From positions 1 to 64,000 of the forward strand of contig NZ_BPQD01000039.1 of NCBI RefSeq assembly GCF_022179065.1: a DNA stretch of 64,000 nt, in the 5' to 3' direction. Shown here piece by piece: positions 25,758 to 34,403 of this stretch. The translations under genes were made by a program, and so were the position numbers. The first letter of the stretch is position 1; every line of letters starts with the position of its first letter. Below the pieces are notes generated by a model that was not told the DNA's origin, made no database searches, and saw only the letters and a program-made list of their open reading frames with translations. The DNA is from Methylobacterium adhaesivum (GTDB taxonomy: Bacteria; Pseudomonadota; Alphaproteobacteria; Rhizobiales; Beijerinckiaceae).

Positions 25758-26399
25758 TCAGCGCGCGGGGCCGTCCTCGCCCTGCGAGACGGCGACGTGG
25801 ATGAGTTCGGCGAGCGTCCGGACCCCGAGCTTGCGCCGGAGGCTGGCGCAGGAGCCGATCACCGTGCGGTAGCTCACCGCCAGGGTGTCGGCGATGGCCC
25901 CGTAGGACTGCCCCCGGCCGAGGAGGGACAGGATCTGGAGTTCGCGGGCCGTGAGGTCGGCGAGCGGCGCCGGCTGGCCGGCGAGGCCGAGGACGGCCAC
26001 GCGGGTCGCGAGGGCATGGTCGAGGTAGCTCCGCCCCGCCCGGACCGTCTCGAACGCCTCCTGGAATCGCGCCGCCGGGACGTCCTTGAGGACGTAACCG
26101 GTCGCGCCGCTCTCCAGGGCACGCGAGACGATGATCGGGTCGTCGTGCATGCTGAAAGCGAGGATGCGGGTGTTGCGCGCCAGGGCGCGGATCTGGCGGA
26201 TCAGGGACAGGCCCGCCAGGGCGCCGGTGCGGAACGTGAGATCGACCACCACCATCCCGGGGCGCAGGCGGTTGAACAGCCGGTAGCCCCCGGCGACGTC
26301 GGTGGCCTCGTGGACGGTCTCGACCCCGGCATCCTCCATGATGCGGCGAAAGCCGCGCAGGATCACCGGGTGGTCGTCCACGATGAGGACGCTCGTCAT
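25758..26399 (-). CDS. mxaB: Response regulator MxaB (NarL/FixJ family)
   Basis: A 213-residue two-domain regulator: receiver domain at 1-120 with phosphoacceptor Asp53 in VVVDLTF and acidic pair Asp8-Asp9, then a LuxR-type helix-turn-helix at about 145-205. In M. extorquens AM1, MxaB is required for mxaF transcription along with MxbDM and MxcQE, none of which is present here. Its ATG overlaps the mxaH stop (ATGA), making it the last gene of the mxa operon. Assignment rests on both domain and position. Confidence 0.9.
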   Translation of the reverse strand: MTSVLIVDDHPVILRGFRRIMEDAGVETVHEATDVAGGYRLFNRLRPGMVVVDLTFRTGALAGLSLIRQIRALARNTRILAFSMHDDPIIVSRALESGATGYVLKDVPAARFQEAFETVRAGRSYLDHALATRVAVLGLAGQPAPLADLTARELQILSLLGRGQSYGAIADTLAVSYRTVIGSCASLRRKLGVRTLAELIHVAVSQGEDGPAR

Positions 26400-26980
26400 C
26401 GTGCGCTCCCGGCGGATGGGGCAGGGGCGGCCTTGTCGTCACCGCTCCCTTGCGCGGCGTAGCGCTCCGACAGCCGCGCCAGGGTGGCGGCCCGGTCCAC
26501 GCCCTGCCGGCGGGTGTTGTAGTATTGCTGGCAGAGTTCGCCGTAGAGCTGCTTGCGGGTGGTGACCGACGCCACGGCTTCCAGGCCGTCGAGAAGGTCG
26601 GCGTAGGGCTCCGGCATTCCGGCCTCGGCGAGCATCTGCCCGAGCTGCACCGTGCGGTTGGCCACCATCCGCGGATCCTCGATGAACGAGTCCTTGGCGC
26701 GGGCGAGGCTGTGGCGAAGGTGATCGGCCTGCGAACCGACCTCGGGCGCCGGGCGGCCGAGCTCGCGGCTGGCGAGCCAGCGGGCCGGCTCCATGGGATC
26801 CGTCGGCGAGAGCCAGGACGGGATGTCCGCGTCGGATTTTGTCGCGACCACCGTGTGCTCCTCGCTACCGCGCGCCGCCTCGCCGGGCTCCTCCGCCCGG
26901 TCGCAGGCCGCCAGTCCTGCAACAAGTCCGGCGGCGAGGGCGAGCCACCGGGCCGGTGTGCGCGGTCGCATCGAGGTCAT
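26396..26980 (-). CDS. mxaH: Putative lipoprotein MxaH
   Basis: A 194-residue protein with a lipoprotein signal, lipobox LAAC at about 23-26. The mature part is helical with a central QLYGELCQQYYNTRRQG block. Function unknown. Identity as mxaH is inferred from its place between mxaE and mxaB. Start and stop overlap both neighbours by ATGA, so translation is probably coupled. Confidence 0.78.
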   Translation of the reverse strand: MTSMRPRTPARWLALAAGLVAGLAACDRAEEPGEAARGSEEHTVVATKSDADIPSWLSPTDPMEPARWLASRELGRPAPEVGSQADHLRHSLARAKDSFIEDPRMVANRTVQLGQMLAEAGMPEPYADLLDGLEAVASVTTRKQLYGELCQQYYNTRRQGVDRAATLARLSERYAAQGSGDDKAAPAPSAGSAR

Positions 26981-27918
26981 GGAGCCTCCTTGGATGGGCT
27001 CAGGATGGCGAGGCCACGCGGCCCTTCGCCGACGGGAAGGCGGCCCGTCTCCGTGAGGGTGGCCAGATCGACCACCGACACCGAGTCCGAGAACCAGTTC
27101 GCGACGTAGGCCCGATCGTGCGACACCGCCACACCCTCCGGATAGCGACCGACGGGAATCGTCGCCACGGGGGAAAGGGCGGCGTCGAGGACCACGAGCG
27201 TCCCGGCCTGCTGGTTGGTGACGAGAATGCGCGCTCCGTCGTCGCTCACGGCGACACCGTACGGCATGCCGCCGAGGACCGCGCGGGCGACAACCGCGAG
27301 GGTTGCGGTGTCGACGGCGTGCAGGTCACCGCTGCGGACGTTGGCGACGTAGAGCCTGTCTTGCGCCGGATTCAACGCGAGGGCGAACGGCCCCTCGCCC
27401 ACGGGGACGGCGCCGACCCGGGTCATGGTCGCGGTGTCGACCACGCTGACCTGTCGGCTCTCGCGATCGGCCACGTAGATCCGTCCGCGACCGTCGAGGA
27501 CGAGGCCCGCCGGATCGCGTCCCACCGCGACGCTGCCCTCCACCGCGCCGGTGGCGCTGGAGAGGCGCACCACGCGGTGGCCCGACCAGTCGCCGACGAA
27601 CAGGCTTCGCCCATCCCGGGCAACCGCAATGCCGAAGGGCTGGCCGGCGAAGGGCAACCGGGCGACCACCCGTCCGGGGGAGCCCTCCACCACCGAAATG
27701 GTGTGGGTGTCCGGATGGGCGAGGTAGAGCCGCCCGTCCGGCCCCGCCGCCGCCTGCGCCGGTCCCTTTCCCACGGGGATCGCCGCCCCCGGCGGCGCCA
27801 CCGGGGTCAGGGTGCCGCCTTCCTGGCTCACCACATAGACGGCCTGCGCCAGCACCGGCCCGGAGATCGAGCCGGTCAGGAACGCCGCGAGGGCGAGACG
27901 GGCAAATCCGTGAATCAC
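26977..27918 (-). CDS. mxaE: MxaE, exported YVTN-type beta-propeller protein
   Basis: Starts with GTG 27918, whose GTGA overlaps the mxaD stop. Signal peptide at 1-24 (ending VLA-Q). The 313-residue protein contains about seven 40-residue blades with the pattern YVADRESRQVSVVDTATMT, of the YVTN/NHL beta-propeller type. Function in methanol oxidation is not established. A periplasmic propeller next to PQQ-dependent dehydrogenase genes could be a scaffold or binding partner. The gene name rests on order (mxaD-E-H-B). Confidence 0.82.
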   Translation of the reverse strand: MIHGFARLALAAFLTGSISGPVLAQAVYVVSQEGGTLTPVAPPGAAIPVGKGPAQAAAGPDGRLYLAHPDTHTISVVEGSPGRVVARLPFAGQPFGIAVARDGRSLFVGDWSGHRVVRLSSATGAVEGSVAVGRDPAGLVLDGRGRIYVADRESRQVSVVDTATMTRVGAVPVGEGPFALALNPAQDRLYVANVRSGDLHAVDTATLAVVARAVLGGMPYGVAVSDDGARILVTNQQAGTLVVLDAALSPVATIPVGRYPEGVAVSHDRAYVANWFSDSVSVVDLATLTETGRLPVGEGPRGLAILSPSKEAP

Positions 27919-28463
27919 TTGCCCTTGCTGCCCTCGACCTTGGCCTTCAGCCCCTTCAGACCATTGGCGAAGTAGGCGTTCATCGCCTTGCGGCCGGCTT
28001 CGTCGCTCAGCTCCTCCGGCGGCTCGTTGCCGGTGTCGCCCCGGTAGAATCGGGCGAGCCACTCGACCTTCGAGCCGTCGCCGTCCGGCGTCACCGTGAG
28101 GGTGGACGAGTAGGACGAGACCGGCAGGGCCTTCAGGTCGGGGTCCGACAGGCGATACGAGTAGGAGAAGCCCTTGTCGTTCATCTCGTCGAGGCCCTCG
28201 TCGAGGGTGCCACCGTTCTTGAGGGTGATCTTGCGCCGGCCGCCGGCGGCGTTGCCGTCGACGGCCTCGCTCTTGGCGACATCGGGATGCCAGGTGTTGA
28301 TGCCGGCGAAATTGCCGACCACCTTCCACACCGCCTCGGGCTTGGCCGCGATGGTGACGGTCTGATCGATCTTCTGCGGCGTCGGCCCATGCGCCGAAGC
28401 CGGCATGACGAGGACGGCGGCGGCGAGCGACGCAAGGAACGCGGTGGAGGCGATGAAACGCAT
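27915..28463 (-). CDS. mxaD: MxaD, periplasmic SRPBCC-fold protein
   Basis: A 182-residue protein with a signal peptide (1-24, ending ASA-H) and an SRPBCC/polyketide cyclase-like domain (IDQTVTIAAKPEAVWKVVGNF, here read as blocks). MxaD in M. extorquens speeds electron transfer between methanol dehydrogenase and cytochrome cL. It starts 5 bp after mxaL and overlaps mxaE by GTGA. Confidence 0.9.
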   Translation of the reverse strand: MRFIASTAFLASLAAAVLVMPASAHGPTPQKIDQTVTIAAKPEAVWKVVGNFAGINTWHPDVAKSEAVDGNAAGGRRKITLKNGGTLDEGLDEMNDKGFSYSYRLSDPDLKALPVSSYSSTLTVTPDGDGSKVEWLARFYRGDTGNEPPEELSDEAGRKAMNAYFANGLKGLKAKVEGSKGK

Positions 28464-28468
28464 ACGGA

Positions 28469-29461
28469 TCAGGCTTTCTTCAGGGTGAGCGCACGCGGGA
28501 CGGACAACGCACGCGCGATGGGAAGCAGGAACACGGCGAGGACGAGCGCCAGGGCGGCTCCGCCGAGGAAGGGCCGCAGGTCGAGGCGACCGGGCAGGGG
28601 GCGTGGGGTCGCCGCCGCGAGGAGCCGGGGGCCGAGGCCGCCCGGCCCGTCGAGGTGGGCGTAGGTGAGGCCGGTCTGGCTCGCGAGCGTCTTGAGGTAG
28701 GGCTCGCGCACGGAAGAAAGATGCTCGCTTCCCGTGGCGGCGGCTCCCCCGAAGGGGGCATTGCGCGGGTTGTAGCCCTCGCGGCTCTCGGCATCGGCTG
28801 GAGGCGGGCCGAAGCGGTTCTCCTGCTGGACGTCGCCGGCCCCGTAGAAGCCGATCTCGCGGCCCCGGTCGTTGTAGCGCGGGATCGGCGACAGGGCGTA
28901 GGCGCCCGCTCCGACGATGAGACCGCGCACGGCGCCGGGCTTGCCATCGAAGGTCGGTCCGCCGGTACTGGGAAGCGGCGGCGCCTCCTGCCCGTCGGTG
29001 ATGAAAAGGAGGTCCGTGCCGAGGTCTCGCGCCATCTCCACGGCGCGGAACAGGCCGGCGGAAATGCGGCTGTCGCCCTCCCAGGCCATGCGCCAGTCGA
29101 GGACGGCCAGGGCCCCGTCGAGGGGCGCGAAATCGGCGCAGACCTCGATGGGCGTGAACAGCAGGAACGGCCGGCGCTCGGTGAACAGGCCCAGCGCCAC
29201 CCGCGAGCCGCAGGGCAGGGCGGCGACGAGGTCGCGCAGGGCGCCGCGCGCCGTCTCGAGGCGGCTCACGGGCTTGCCGTCGGGCCCGGTGTAGTCACGC
29301 ACGTTCATGCTTCCGGTGATGTCGACCACCGCGAGCACCGAGACCCCGTTGCGGGTCAGGGGCAGGGCCGGGAGTACGAAAGTCAGGACGGTGAGAACCG
29401 TCGCTCCGGCCAAGGCCTGGAACCGACCGTCGCGAAGGTTGCGGGCGAGCGGAATCTTCAT
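28469..29461 (-). CDS. mxaL: MxaL, membrane-anchored von Willebrand A domain protein
   Basis: A 330-residue protein with an N-terminal transmembrane segment (about 18-36), a VWA domain with the MIDAS-like motif DITGSMN at about 47-53, and a C-terminal transmembrane segment near 300. MIDAS in most VWA domains reads DxSxS; here the third residue is Thr, still compatible with metal binding. MxaL with A, C and K is needed to insert calcium into methanol dehydrogenase. Its ATG overlaps the mxaK stop. Confidence 0.9.
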   Translation of the reverse strand: MKIPLARNLRDGRFQALAGATVLTVLTFVLPALPLTRNGVSVLAVVDITGSMNVRDYTGPDGKPVSRLETARGALRDLVAALPCGSRVALGLFTERRPFLLFTPIEVCADFAPLDGALAVLDWRMAWEGDSRISAGLFRAVEMARDLGTDLLFITDGQEAPPLPSTGGPTFDGKPGAVRGLIVGAGAYALSPIPRYNDRGREIGFYGAGDVQQENRFGPPPADAESREGYNPRNAPFGGAAATGSEHLSSVREPYLKTLASQTGLTYAHLDGPGGLGPRLLAAATPRPLPGRLDLRPFLGGAALALVLAVFLLPIARALSVPRALTLKKA

Positions 29462-30078
29462 GGCTCACCTCGCGGCTGGCCGGGAATGTCAGTCCAGATC
29501 TGCTTCGGCTCGGCCTTCAGCTCGTCGCCGGTCTTGCGATCGAACTCGGGAAAATCGCGCACCAGGCGCGAGGCGACGTCGAGGTTGAACTTGGCGTCCC
29601 AGAAATCGGGGTTGTTCTGAAGGGCGCGGCGATAATCCTGACGCGCCAGGGTGATGAGGGGACCGGCAGGGTCGAGATCGCTGCGCTCGAGATGCGAAAA
29701 AGCCTGCCGCAGGCGGGTGTTGGCCAGGGCGTAGCGCGCGCGCGCGACTCGGTCGGTGTCGCCGGTGCGCGCGAGGGCGTCGACGAGGGGCTCGATCCCC
29801 TCGGGTTGTCCCCGCCGGGCGAGATACTGGATCCGAGCAAGCAGCAGGGGCGCCGACGCGTCGGTCCCCACTGGCACGTCGCGCCCGGCCTGGAGGGCGG
29901 CGATGGCGGCGTTGTCACGCCCCACCCGCCACGCCGCCACGCCGAACCCGAGGGTTGCGAGGAGGAGTAGGATCGGCAGGGCGACGAGGAGGCGGGGCCG
30001 GCCACGCCGCAGGGCTTGGGCGAGGCGGGCGCGGAGGGCGGGGCCGGTCCGCCCGGCGGCAAGGGCCAGGACGGTCAT
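29458..30078 (-). CDS. mxaK: MxaK, membrane-anchored TPR-like protein
   Basis: A 206-residue protein with one transmembrane segment near 30-50 and a helical periplasmic part with QNNPDFWDAKFNLDVA, resembling tetratricopeptide-type helices. Belongs to the mxaACKL set for calcium insertion. ATG 30078 overlaps the stop of a 13-codon frame coming from the end of mxaC, so it may be coupled to it. No ribosome binding site is evident before the ATG. Its stop overlaps mxaL. Confidence 0.87.
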   Translation of the reverse strand: MTVLALAAGRTGPALRARLAQALRRGRPRLLVALPILLLLATLGFGVAAWRVGRDNAAIAALQAGRDVPVGTDASAPLLLARIQYLARRGQPEGIEPLVDALARTGDTDRVARARYALANTRLRQAFSHLERSDLDPAGPLITLARQDYRRALQNNPDFWDAKFNLDVASRLVRDFPEFDRKTGDELKAEPKQIWTDIPGQPRGEP

Positions 30079-30116
30079 CGAGCGGCCTGCGCCGGAGCGA
30101 CTGAAACCCGTGTCAT
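30075..30116 (-). CDS. 13-codon open frame bridging mxaC and mxaK
   Basis: ATG at 30116 overlaps the mxaC TGA (ATGA), and the frame ends after 13 codons (MTRVSVAPAQAAR) at a TGA that overlaps the mxaK ATG (ATGA). It exactly fills the only sizeable gap in an otherwise overlapping gene chain. It could be a translational coupling device with a peptide of no importance, or chance. No database check possible here. Confidence 0.4.
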   Translation of the reverse strand: MTRVSVAPAQAAR

Positions 30117-31177
30117 GCGGCGATCCTTTCGGATGGAGCCTCGGCCACCAGCCGGTTGGCCCCGCGTGCCCGGCGCAGATCGGCTTCGGCGAGCTTGCCC
30201 GCCACGAGGACGAGAAGGCCGAACAACGCCGCCCCGAAGGCCACCCAGGAGAGATCCCGTCGCGGGCGCTGCTCGGTGTAGGGGATGGGATCGCGCTCCA
30301 GGGCCTCGATCTGGCGGATGGCGGCGGCCACCGCCTCTGGCCCTTCCGCCTCGAAGGCGCGGTAGGGCACGCCGAGGCTCTTGAAGAACAGATCGAGATG
30401 GCGCTCGGGCGCGGCCTGGGGCGTGTCCTCGCCGGCCGGCTTGTCGGAGATGGACGGCGAGCCCTTGGTGCGCAGGAACAGCCAGTACAGGTTCGGCCGG
30501 ACGCGGGCGAACTCGGCGCGCAGGGTGCCCTGGACGCGCGGATCGATCACCGCCGCACCGTCGGAGACCATGAGGAGCGCCCGCGAGACGTTGGCGGCCT
30601 GCGGTCCGAACTGGGCGAGGCCCATGGCGAGGCCGCGCGCCACGTTGGTGTAGTCGAGGCCCGGCCGGTCGATGGCCTGGATGGCGGCGCGCACGGCCGC
30701 GTGCCGGTCGGTCATCGGCACCACCAGCATGGGAGCCGTGGAGAAGGCGGTGACGGCGAACTGATCGTGGGCGCGGCTACCGACGAAGTCGCCGAGGAGG
30801 CGCCGGGAGGCCGCGGCCTTCGATTCCTCCGCGCCCGAAGGCTGACGTCCGGCGAAGGTCTCGTTCATGCTGCCGGAGCGATCGACGAGGATCGAGATCT
30901 GGGCGCCGATGCCCGTGCGCGTGATGGTCTCGCCCCGGCGATACGGGCCGGCGATGCCGACGACGAGTCCCGCCAGAGTGAGGCATCCGGCGAACCGGAG
31001 GGTCCAGCCGACGGCCTGCGACAACGCATCGGCCGGGCCGGCATCGACGGCCGCCACGGGCACGACGCGCTGGGCCGAACGCCGGAGCGGCAGCAGGGCG
31101 AGGGGCAGCAGCCAGAGAACCAGGGGGGCATCGACGGCGAACCGGGCCAGGGCCCCTCCCATGCTGTCGCTCGCCAT
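30113..31177 (-). CDS. mxaC: MxaC, membrane-anchored von Willebrand A domain protein
   Basis: A 354-residue protein from ATG 31177 (a GTG at 31180 immediately before it is an alternative). N-terminal transmembrane segments near 20-35 and 60-80. VWA domain with an intact MIDAS DRSGSMN near residue 98 and a later MVSDGAAV strand. C-terminal transmembrane segment near 315. Needed, with MxaA, K and L, for calcium insertion into methanol dehydrogenase. Overlaps the mxaA stop by TGATG. Confidence 0.9.
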   Translation of the reverse strand: MASDSMGGALARFAVDAPLVLWLLPLALLPLRRSAQRVVPVAAVDAGPADALSQAVGWTLRFAGCLTLAGLVVGIAGPYRRGETITRTGIGAQISILVDRSGSMNETFAGRQPSGAEESKAAASRRLLGDFVGSRAHDQFAVTAFSTAPMLVVPMTDRHAAVRAAIQAIDRPGLDYTNVARGLAMGLAQFGPQAANVSRALLMVSDGAAVIDPRVQGTLRAEFARVRPNLYWLFLRTKGSPSISDKPAGEDTPQAAPERHLDLFFKSLGVPYRAFEAEGPEAVAAAIRQIEALERDPIPYTEQRPRRDLSWVAFGAALFGLLVLVAGKLAEADLRRARGANRLVAEAPSERIAA

Positions 31178-32118
31178 CACGCTGCCCGCTCGGCGGCGGC
31201 CAGACGCCGCGCCAGGGCTTCGAGAGCCGGCCAGGGCAGGGCGAGGCGGGCAGCGGTTGGGCCGGGGCCGAAGAAGGCGAGCCGGGAGGCGCCGAGGAGG
31301 TCGCCCAGGGCCGCCGCGTCGGGGCGGTAGGCGGGATGGCGGGCGAGGAAACCGGGCAGATCATCGGCGAGCACCCGGCGGCCATCGGTGGCGTCGAGAC
31401 CACGATGGAGCACGAGTAGGGCCTCCCCGTAGGCGGCCTCCGCGTCGGGGGCGCGACGAAGCCGACGCAGGCGCGCCAAGGCGGCGCCGAACGGGCGAGC
31501 CCGCCGGGCGCGGAAGGGCCCCCAGGCCCGGTCGCGGGCGAGCGCCCCGAAGGCGAGGAGGGCGAGGGCCGCGAAGCCGCCCGTCCGCCACCACAGGGGG
31601 CTCGCGTCCACGGCCGCGACACGCCCGTCCGGCCGCATGTAGTCGGCCGGGTTCTCCCGCGCGGGCGGCACCACTTCCCGCAGGGGCGAGATATTGAACT
31701 GCCAAGCCGGCACTTGTGCCGTCGCGGTGGTGCTGCCGTGGGCGCTCGCATTCTCGAAGGTCACGGAGAAACCCGGAATCTCCAGGGCGCGGGCGTCGAG
31801 GGCGGCGTAGAAGTTCTGGTAGGTGAGGAAGAGGCGCACCCGCCGGGCCTCGCCCTCGGCGGTCTTCTCGAGGCCGAGATCCTCGGCGCGCAGGTCGCGC
31901 AGGTCGAGCCAGTAGGCCATTGGGCCGGGCTGCGGCAGGGAGGCCGCCTGCAGGGCGAAGCCCGCATCCACGACGATGTCGGCCTGGGCTCGTACGAGGT
32001 CGCCGAGGAAGTAGCCGAAGGCGCGCGGCGCGCGGACCTCGACGGACCGCACCTGGGCCTGCGCCGCGCCGGCGCACAGCAGAGCGAGGGCGGCGAGGAT
32101 ATGGGAGCGGACGCGCAT
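31177..32118 (-). CDS. mxaA: MxaA, methanol dehydrogenase calcium-insertion protein
   Basis: A 313-residue protein: signal peptide at 1-21 (ending AQA-Q), a beta-rich periplasmic part, a transmembrane segment near 175-195, and an Arg/Ala-rich cytoplasmic tail with helical HRGLDATDGRRVL. Part of the mxaACKL maturation set. Both ends overlap neighbours by TGATG. Assignment is by topology plus gene order. Confidence 0.87.
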   Translation of the reverse strand: MRVRSHILAALALLCAGAAQAQVRSVEVRAPRAFGYFLGDLVRAQADIVVDAGFALQAASLPQPGPMAYWLDLRDLRAEDLGLEKTAEGEARRVRLFLTYQNFYAALDARALEIPGFSVTFENASAHGSTTATAQVPAWQFNISPLREVVPPARENPADYMRPDGRVAAVDASPLWWRTGGFAALALLAFGALARDRAWGPFRARRARPFGAALARLRRLRRAPDAEAAYGEALLVLHRGLDATDGRRVLADDLPGFLARHPAYRPDAAALGDLLGASRLAFFGPGPTAARLALPWPALEALARRLAAAERAA

Positions 32119-33014
32119 CAGGTCCCGATGAGGTGGCGGGTGAGGGCTTCGGCCTCGAACCGCTCGACGAGGCGGAACGGCGGCCGGCCATAGGTCGTGG
32201 CGATGCGGCGCAGGGTGTCGGAGCGGGCCTGCTCGTGGGCGAGCCAGCGCCGGCGCAGGGCCGGGCGCATGAACACCGTCCGGCGCCCGGCCCCTTCGAG
32301 GTCGTCGAGTTCCATGAGGCCCCAGGCCGGCAGGCCCTCGTCCTCGGACGGATCGGCCAGCACCACGGATACGATGTCGTGGCGGGCGAGGCTCGCGAAG
32401 ACCTCCGTCACGAGGGCCTCGGGCCAGCGAAAGTCCGAGACCACGAACACGATCTTCGGGCGCCCGACGAGGCGACGGCCCGCCTCGCGCATCCCGTCGG
32501 CCCGCGCGGCCGTGCAGGGCGCGGCGAGCAGGCGCTCCCGGACGGCCGCGCCGATGCCGCGCCGGCGGGTCGCCGGCATCGACACGTCTTCGCGCACGGC
32601 GCCATCACAGCCCAGCAGTCCGAAGCTGTCGCCGATACGGGTGGCGGAGGCCGCGAGGCCCGCGCACAGGGCGGCGACGAGTTCCATCCGGTCGGCCTCG
32701 CCGCGGTAGCGCATGGAGGCGGAGAGATCGACGAGCGCCCAGACCTCGATCGCCGTGCGGCTCTCGAACCGGCGCACATGCGTGCCCTCGAACGGATCGC
32801 GTAAGGTAGCGCGCACGTCGATGCGACGCGCATCGGGCATGCGCCGGAACGGCACCTGATCGCGGAACGTGCCGAGGCCTCCGGCGTCCCGCCCGCGATG
32901 GGCGCCGACGGCGGTCCCCGGCACCCGCCCGCGCGGACGGTAGACGATGTCGGCCTGCGCGGTCTCGACCGGTCCGGCTCCGGCCGGCGTCGTTCCGATT
33001 CCGGACGACATCAT
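32118..33014 (-). CDS. mxaS: MxaS, DUF58-domain protein
   Basis: A 298-residue soluble protein with a DUF58/VWA-like core. LRDPFEGTHVRRFESRTAIEVWALVDLSASMRY (read as blocks) includes the DUF58 start and a MIDAS-like DLSASM. DUF58 proteins work with MoxR-type AAA+ ATPases in complex maturation, and mxaR is the upstream neighbour. Its ATG overlaps the mxaR stop by ATGA. Confidence 0.9.
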   Translation of the reverse strand: MMSSGIGTTPAGAGPVETAQADIVYRPRGRVPGTAVGAHRGRDAGGLGTFRDQVPFRRMPDARRIDVRATLRDPFEGTHVRRFESRTAIEVWALVDLSASMRYRGEADRMELVAALCAGLAASATRIGDSFGLLGCDGAVREDVSMPATRRRGIGAAVRERLLAAPCTAARADGMREAGRRLVGRPKIVFVVSDFRWPEALVTEVFASLARHDIVSVVLADPSEDEGLPAWGLMELDDLEGAGRRTVFMRPALRRRWLAHEQARSDTLRRIATTYGRPPFRLVERFEAEALTRHLIGT

Positions 33015-34042
33015 GGCGCCGGCACCGTGTCGAACACGGCGCGGCAGAGTTCGGGCATGATGGCGGCGCGGCGCATCTCGTAGACGGGTTCGAGGAACAC
33101 GCGGTGGGCCATCACCTCGGGGAACACGGCGCGGATATCCTCGGGCACCAGGAAGGAGCGGTTCTCCAGCCAGGCCCGGACCTTGGCGGCGCGCACGAGG
33201 AAGGCGACGCCGCGCGGCGAGGCCCCGCCCTGCACGAGGGCGTCCATGTCGATGCCGGACAGACGGATGCCGGCCCTCCCCGGACGGACCAGGGCTTCCC
33301 ACAGGCCGACGACGTAGGTCTCGATGGCCGGGCTCGCCCCGATGCCGTGCTGGATCGCCCGGCCGATGCCCGGAATGGCGGCGTGGTCAAGGACATCGGC
33401 CGCGATGCCGGCGATGAGCGCGTCCGTGTCGTGGAAACGCGGATCGAACACGAGGGCGCGACGGCTCTCGACATCGCGCGGGGCTTCCAGGCCGATTTCC
33501 ATGAGGAAGCGGTCGCGGGCGGCCGCCGGCAGCTCGAAGGTCTCCTCGCGCTCGACGCGGTTGCGGTCGGCGAAGACCTGAAGATTCGGGAAGTGGTACT
33601 CGCGGTTGAACGCCGTCAGGCTGCGCTCGGCCATGAGGCGCAGGAGAAGGGAATGCACCTGGGGCCGGGCGCGGTTGATCTCGTTGAAGAAGAAGATCGA
33701 CAGATCCTCGGCGCGGCGCAGCACCGGGCCGGGCTCGACGCGGGGGCGGCCGTCCTCGGCGAGATAGGTGTGGTAGACGAGATCCGTCGGCATCATGTCG
33801 ACGGTGCCCTCGACGCGCTCGTAGGCGCCCCCAAGCGCCCGGGCGACGGCGCGCAGCAGGGTGGTCTTGCCCACACCCACGTCGCCCTCGAGGAGAACGT
33901 GGCCGCGCGCGAAGATCGCGATGGTGAGAAGGCGGATCGCCCGATCCTGACCGACGACCGCACCGGACACGGCCTGCTCGAAGCGGCCGGCGGCCTGGCG
34001 CCAGTCGGTGAGCATCGCATCGCCGGGGCGGGTCTCGTTCAT
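33011..34042 (-). CDS. mxaR: MxaR, MoxR-family AAA+ ATPase
   Basis: A 343-residue ATPase. Walker A is GDVGVGKTT, followed by EGTVDMMPTDLVYH and a Walker B-type FFFNEINRARP. This is the founding family for MoxR chaperone-like ATPases, thought to remodel or insert cofactors during methanol dehydrogenase maturation with MxaS, A, C, K and L. The ATG at 34042 follows a 361-bp gap after mxaI that contains hairpins and may hold a second promoter. Confidence 0.92.
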   Translation of the reverse strand: MNETRPGDAMLTDWRQAAGRFEQAVSGAVVGQDRAIRLLTIAIFARGHVLLEGDVGVGKTTLLRAVARALGGAYERVEGTVDMMPTDLVYHTYLAEDGRPRVEPGPVLRRAEDLSIFFFNEINRARPQVHSLLLRLMAERSLTAFNREYHFPNLQVFADRNRVEREETFELPAAARDRFLMEIGLEAPRDVESRRALVFDPRFHDTDALIAGIAADVLDHAAIPGIGRAIQHGIGASPAIETYVVGLWEALVRPGRAGIRLSGIDMDALVQGGASPRGVAFLVRAAKVRAWLENRSFLVPEDIRAVFPEVMAHRVFLEPVYEMRRAAIMPELCRAVFDTVPAP

Positions 34043-34403
34043 CACGGGGGCCTTGGATCTTCTACGGGATGGGACACGCAGGCGCGGCGCCCCGGGGCCG
34101 GGACGTGGTCCGGCGGATCGAGGACATCGCGGCGGCAAGGCTCGGCGCGCGGGCCCGTCTTCCGGACTGACGACCAGGGTGACGGGCGCAGCTCCTCCGG
34201 AGGGAACTCGCACCTCACCCCGCCCCCTCCGTGAGGAGAGGGCGCTCCGTTCCGCTGCCGCGCGCCGAAATCGTCGAACGATCGCGGGGGGAGACGCCCG
34301 GCCCTCGCCGGGCCGGGAGAGCCGGTCGGGTCTCCGACATCCCCCCTCCCCGGTGGCGGGAAGAGGGAACGCCGCGCGCGGACCGAAAGCGAAGGCCGTG
34401 GGC
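34043..34403. other. Intergenic region between mxaI and mxaR
   Basis: About 360 bases without a gene, the longest gap in the mxa cluster. It holds a tight GC hairpin (34296-34313) and another imperfect palindrome of the CCCTCTCC type at about 34211-34250. A boundary between the high-level structural genes and the accessory genes is likely here. I do not see a clear promoter for mxaR. Confidence 0.5.
34296..34313 (-). promoter_or_regulatory. GC hairpin downstream of mxaI
   Basis: GCCCGGC and GCCGGGC with a four-base loop, about 90 bases after the mxaI stop. No T-run follows, so it could act as an RNA 3' end stabiliser or partial terminator between mxaI and mxaR. Confidence 0.5.
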
